A stretch of DNA of 32,900 nucleotides. Origin: a virus. Made by a program: the position numbers and the translations under genes. Below the pieces are notes generated by a model. It was not told the origin of the DNA. It did no database searches and was given only the letters and a program-made list of their open reading frames with translations. Where the stretch lies: IMG/VR virus record IMGVR_UViG_3300003690_000210, positions 1-32,900 of that record, one strand, 5' to 3'. Below are positions 31,616 to 32,900 of this stretch, piece after piece; within the stretch, counting starts at the first letter, position 1, and each line of letters starts with the position of its first letter.

Positions 31616-31810
31616 TGCCCCAGAGGCGGTCGCCTCATCGTCGTGAGTGAGCACGTCGCGCTTGACAGTGGCCTCGACACGTTCGTATACTTCCACGACT
31701 GCCTGGGAACGGGTCTCAGCGGCGAATACGGGATCTGAGCACGTCGTGCGGCATTCGCCGGCAGGCGAACACACCACGCGACACTCGGCGACCACTCGAC
31801 GGAGAGTCAG
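31616..31810 (+). other. Intergenic leader before scaffold
   Basis: A 195-nt gap without a convincing gene. A GTG frame at 31647 runs on into the scaffold gene out of phase (stop at 31871) and has no ribosome site. It contains the promoter at 31662-31691 and a hairpin TTCGCC-GGCA-GGCGAA (31754-31769). Confidence 0.6.
31662..31691 (+). promoter_or_regulatory. Near-consensus sigma-70 promoter for scaffold and capsid
   Basis: TTGACA (31662-31667) is a perfect -35. After an 18-nt spacer, TATACT (31686-31691) matches the -10 at five of six bases. The start site would lie near 31698, giving a leader of about 112 nt before the scaffold ATG. Confidence 0.7.
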
Positions 31811-32644
31811 ATGGCAGAAGACTTTGGGGTCGATGCTCCCATCGAAGAGGTTGGTGGAGGCACCGAAGTAACACCTGATACTGGAGGAGACGCGGCAGAG
31901 GGTGGTGCATGGCCCGCCGATGTTCAAGCGGCCTATACCAAGAAAACCCAGGCGCTTGCAGACGAACGCAAACATTGGGACGGACAACGCGCCCAGCAGC
32001 AGGCACAGTTGCAGCAGTATGCCCAGCAGATTCAGCAGCAGGGCTACGCACAACAGCAGCAGCAGTACCAGCAGCAACAGCGCACCCAGCAGGGACAGCA
32101 GGGACAGCAACCGTCCATGCTGGATCAGCTTCGGCAGATGCCCTATCTTGATGGAAACACTGCCGCCCAACTGGCCGAACGGCTCGTCACGGAGGGAATC
32201 AACCCCCTTCAGGAGCAGCTTCGGCAGCGTGATGTCGCCCTGACCAAGCTCAACAAGGATTACAGCTCCTTGCGGGATTGGATGGGGAAGAACCAGGGGG
32301 TACAGGCCGAGCGGGACCTCGACGCACGCTTCGTGCAACTCCGAGACGAACACGGACTCCCCGACGAGGAGGTCATCAACGAACTCCTCAAGGATATTTA
32401 TTATTCCCATGAAGGGTCGGATCTGAACCAGGCGTATCCCGGCATGGCAGGAGACCGGATCAAGGGGTTGCGGAAGGCGTTTCGGGAGATGGACCGGCAG
32501 GAGGTGCTCAAGTCGAAACAGTCGCCATTCCCCGCGAAGGGGGGCGAGATGTCACCGACGAGCGGTGCCACAGGCGGGTATAAGACTCCACAGGAACGTA
32601 CCAACGAGTTGTGGCCCATGCTCAACCCCGGACAGAACGAATAG
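31811..32644 (+). CDS. Scaffold protein
   Basis: A 277-aa protein between portal and capsid, starting at ATG 31811. It has an acidic disordered head, Gln-rich repeats (about 60-100), long charged helices (QLAERLVTEGINPLQEQLRQ, LTKLNKDYSSLRDWMG) and a C-terminal part (AFREMDRQEVLKSKQSPFPA, then TNELWPMLNPGQNE) that may contact the capsid protein. This is the typical build and place of phage scaffolds, which guide prohead assembly. Confidence 0.75.
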   Translation: MAEDFGVDAPIEEVGGGTEVTPDTGGDAAEGGAWPADVQAAYTKKTQALADERKHWDGQRAQQQAQLQQYAQQIQQQGYAQQQQQYQQQQRTQQGQQGQQPSMLDQLRQMPYLDGNTAAQLAERLVTEGINPLQEQLRQRDVALTKLNKDYSSLRDWMGKNQGVQAERDLDARFVQLRDEHGLPDEEVINELLKDIYYSHEGSDLNQAYPGMAGDRIKGLRKAFREMDRQEVLKSKQSPFPAKGGEMSPTSGATGGYKTPQERTNELWPMLNPGQNE

Positions 32645-32646
32645 CC

Positions 32647-32674
32647 GCGTCTGCCCCTTCGAGGAGGCAGATGC
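32647..32674 (+). promoter_or_regulatory. Strong hairpin that holds the capsid ribosome site
   Basis: GCGTCTGCC (32647-32655) pairs with GGCAGATGC (32666-32674) with one G-U pair; CCT/AGG extend it to a TCG loop with one bulged A. The GAGGAGG (32661-32667) lies within the stem, so it may regulate capsid translation or stabilise the message. Confidence 0.6.
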
Positions 32675-32677
32675 GTT

Positions 32678-32900
32678 ATGGCAAGTACAAGTGATGTCAT
32701 CAATGCCCTGAAATACACCTATGGGACCGAGCAGGTCCTCTACCTGTTGAACCAGGAAGTGGTTTGCTGGAACATGTTCCAGAAGATGAGCAAACCGATG
32801 GGTGGACGTGGGCAGTTCATCCTCCCGATCATGACCAAGAATCCAGGGTCATGGGCCGGGATCGCCGAAGGGGGCGCTCTGCCCTCGAATCTCGACCCCG
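32678..32900 (+). CDS. Major capsid protein, 3' partial
   Basis: ATG 32678 lies 10 nt after GAGGAGG; the ATG at 32671 meets a stop within eight codons and is rejected. The visible 74 residues (MASTSDVINALKYTYGTEQV, then VVCWNMFQKMSKPMGGRGQF and PIMTKNPGSWAGIAEGGALP) look like the N-arm of a HK97-fold capsid protein, where polar residues and a GG-LP motif lead to the E-loop. The call also rests on its place after the scaffold. The rest lies beyond the window. Confidence 0.7.
   Translation, partial: MASTSDVINALKYTYGTEQVLYLLNQEVVCWNMFQKMSKPMGGRGQFILPIMTKNPGSWAGIAEGGALPSNLDP

Noticed and set aside
31647-31871. 74-aa GTG frame before scaffold
   Set aside because: No ribosome site, overlaps the strong promoter and the scaffold gene out of frame, and Ser/Thr/Arg composition is not protein-like.
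31256-32410. 384-aa minus-strand open frame opposite portal end and scaffold
   Set aside because: The Leu-rich stretch is the reverse reading of Gln/CAG codons in the scaffold. No ribosome site and no motif.

Overview
This window looks like part of a double-stranded DNA tailed bacteriophage genome of podovirus (P22-like) type, with GC-rich DNA (estimated by eye). It carries a small-terminase-like protein, a large terminase with Walker A and nuclease motifs, a P22-sized portal (737 aa), a Gln-rich scaffold and the start of a major capsid protein. At the other end is a long tail / internal-virion-protein block, and between them a leftward early block with a Bet/RecT recombinase, a PD-(D/E)XK exonuclease and a replication initiator. 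No rRNA, tRNA, integrase, transposase or CRISPR array was seen. The host cannot be named from the sequence; Shine-Dalgarno sites are of the AGGAGG type.

Layout. (1) 1-14234, plus strand: late virion genes. They begin with a clan-A-like glycoside hydrolase cut by the window edge and a 679-aa tail protein, followed by a HEATH metalloprotease-like protein, a beta-rich small tail protein and a GNAT acetyltransferase. A run of Pro/Gly-rich and helical proteins follows, likely internal or ejection proteins. The last of these is split by an apparent frameshift near 13.1 kb. (2) 14187-25776, minus strand, read right to left: about 20 small early genes, many with CxxC zinc motifs, from 25.8 to 20.8 kb. 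Next come a holin-like protein and a minimal M15 DD-peptidase, then recT, exonuclease, a coiled-coil accessory protein, replication initiator, HNH nuclease, winged helix and a DUF1064 nuclease. The block ends with a membrane protein, a tiny Trp-rich protein and a dual-specificity phosphatase. Genes are packed with ATGA/TGATG overlaps. (3) 25777-26216: a divergent control region with inverted repeats, a 19-G tract and a good rightward promoter. (4) 26217-32900, plus strand: XRE regulator, TerS-like, TerL, small proteins, portal, a near-consensus promoter, scaffold and capsid (cut by the window end).

The head genes run off the right edge and the tail genes run in from the left edge. If the genome is circular or permuted, the two plus-strand blocks would be one late operon, opposed to one leftward early operon (inference).

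The most unusual part is the 20.8-25.8 kb small-gene array. Start sites recur with the same architecture: a GC hairpin, then AGGAGG, then ATGGC(A/T). Two intergenic spacers of exactly 100 nt are relatives of each other, and several strong hairpins follow stop codons. This looks like a cassette system for building or regulating a collection of tiny, often zinc-binding, phage proteins. Several genes there, and one near 14.8 kb, are only 21-51 aa long and easily missed.
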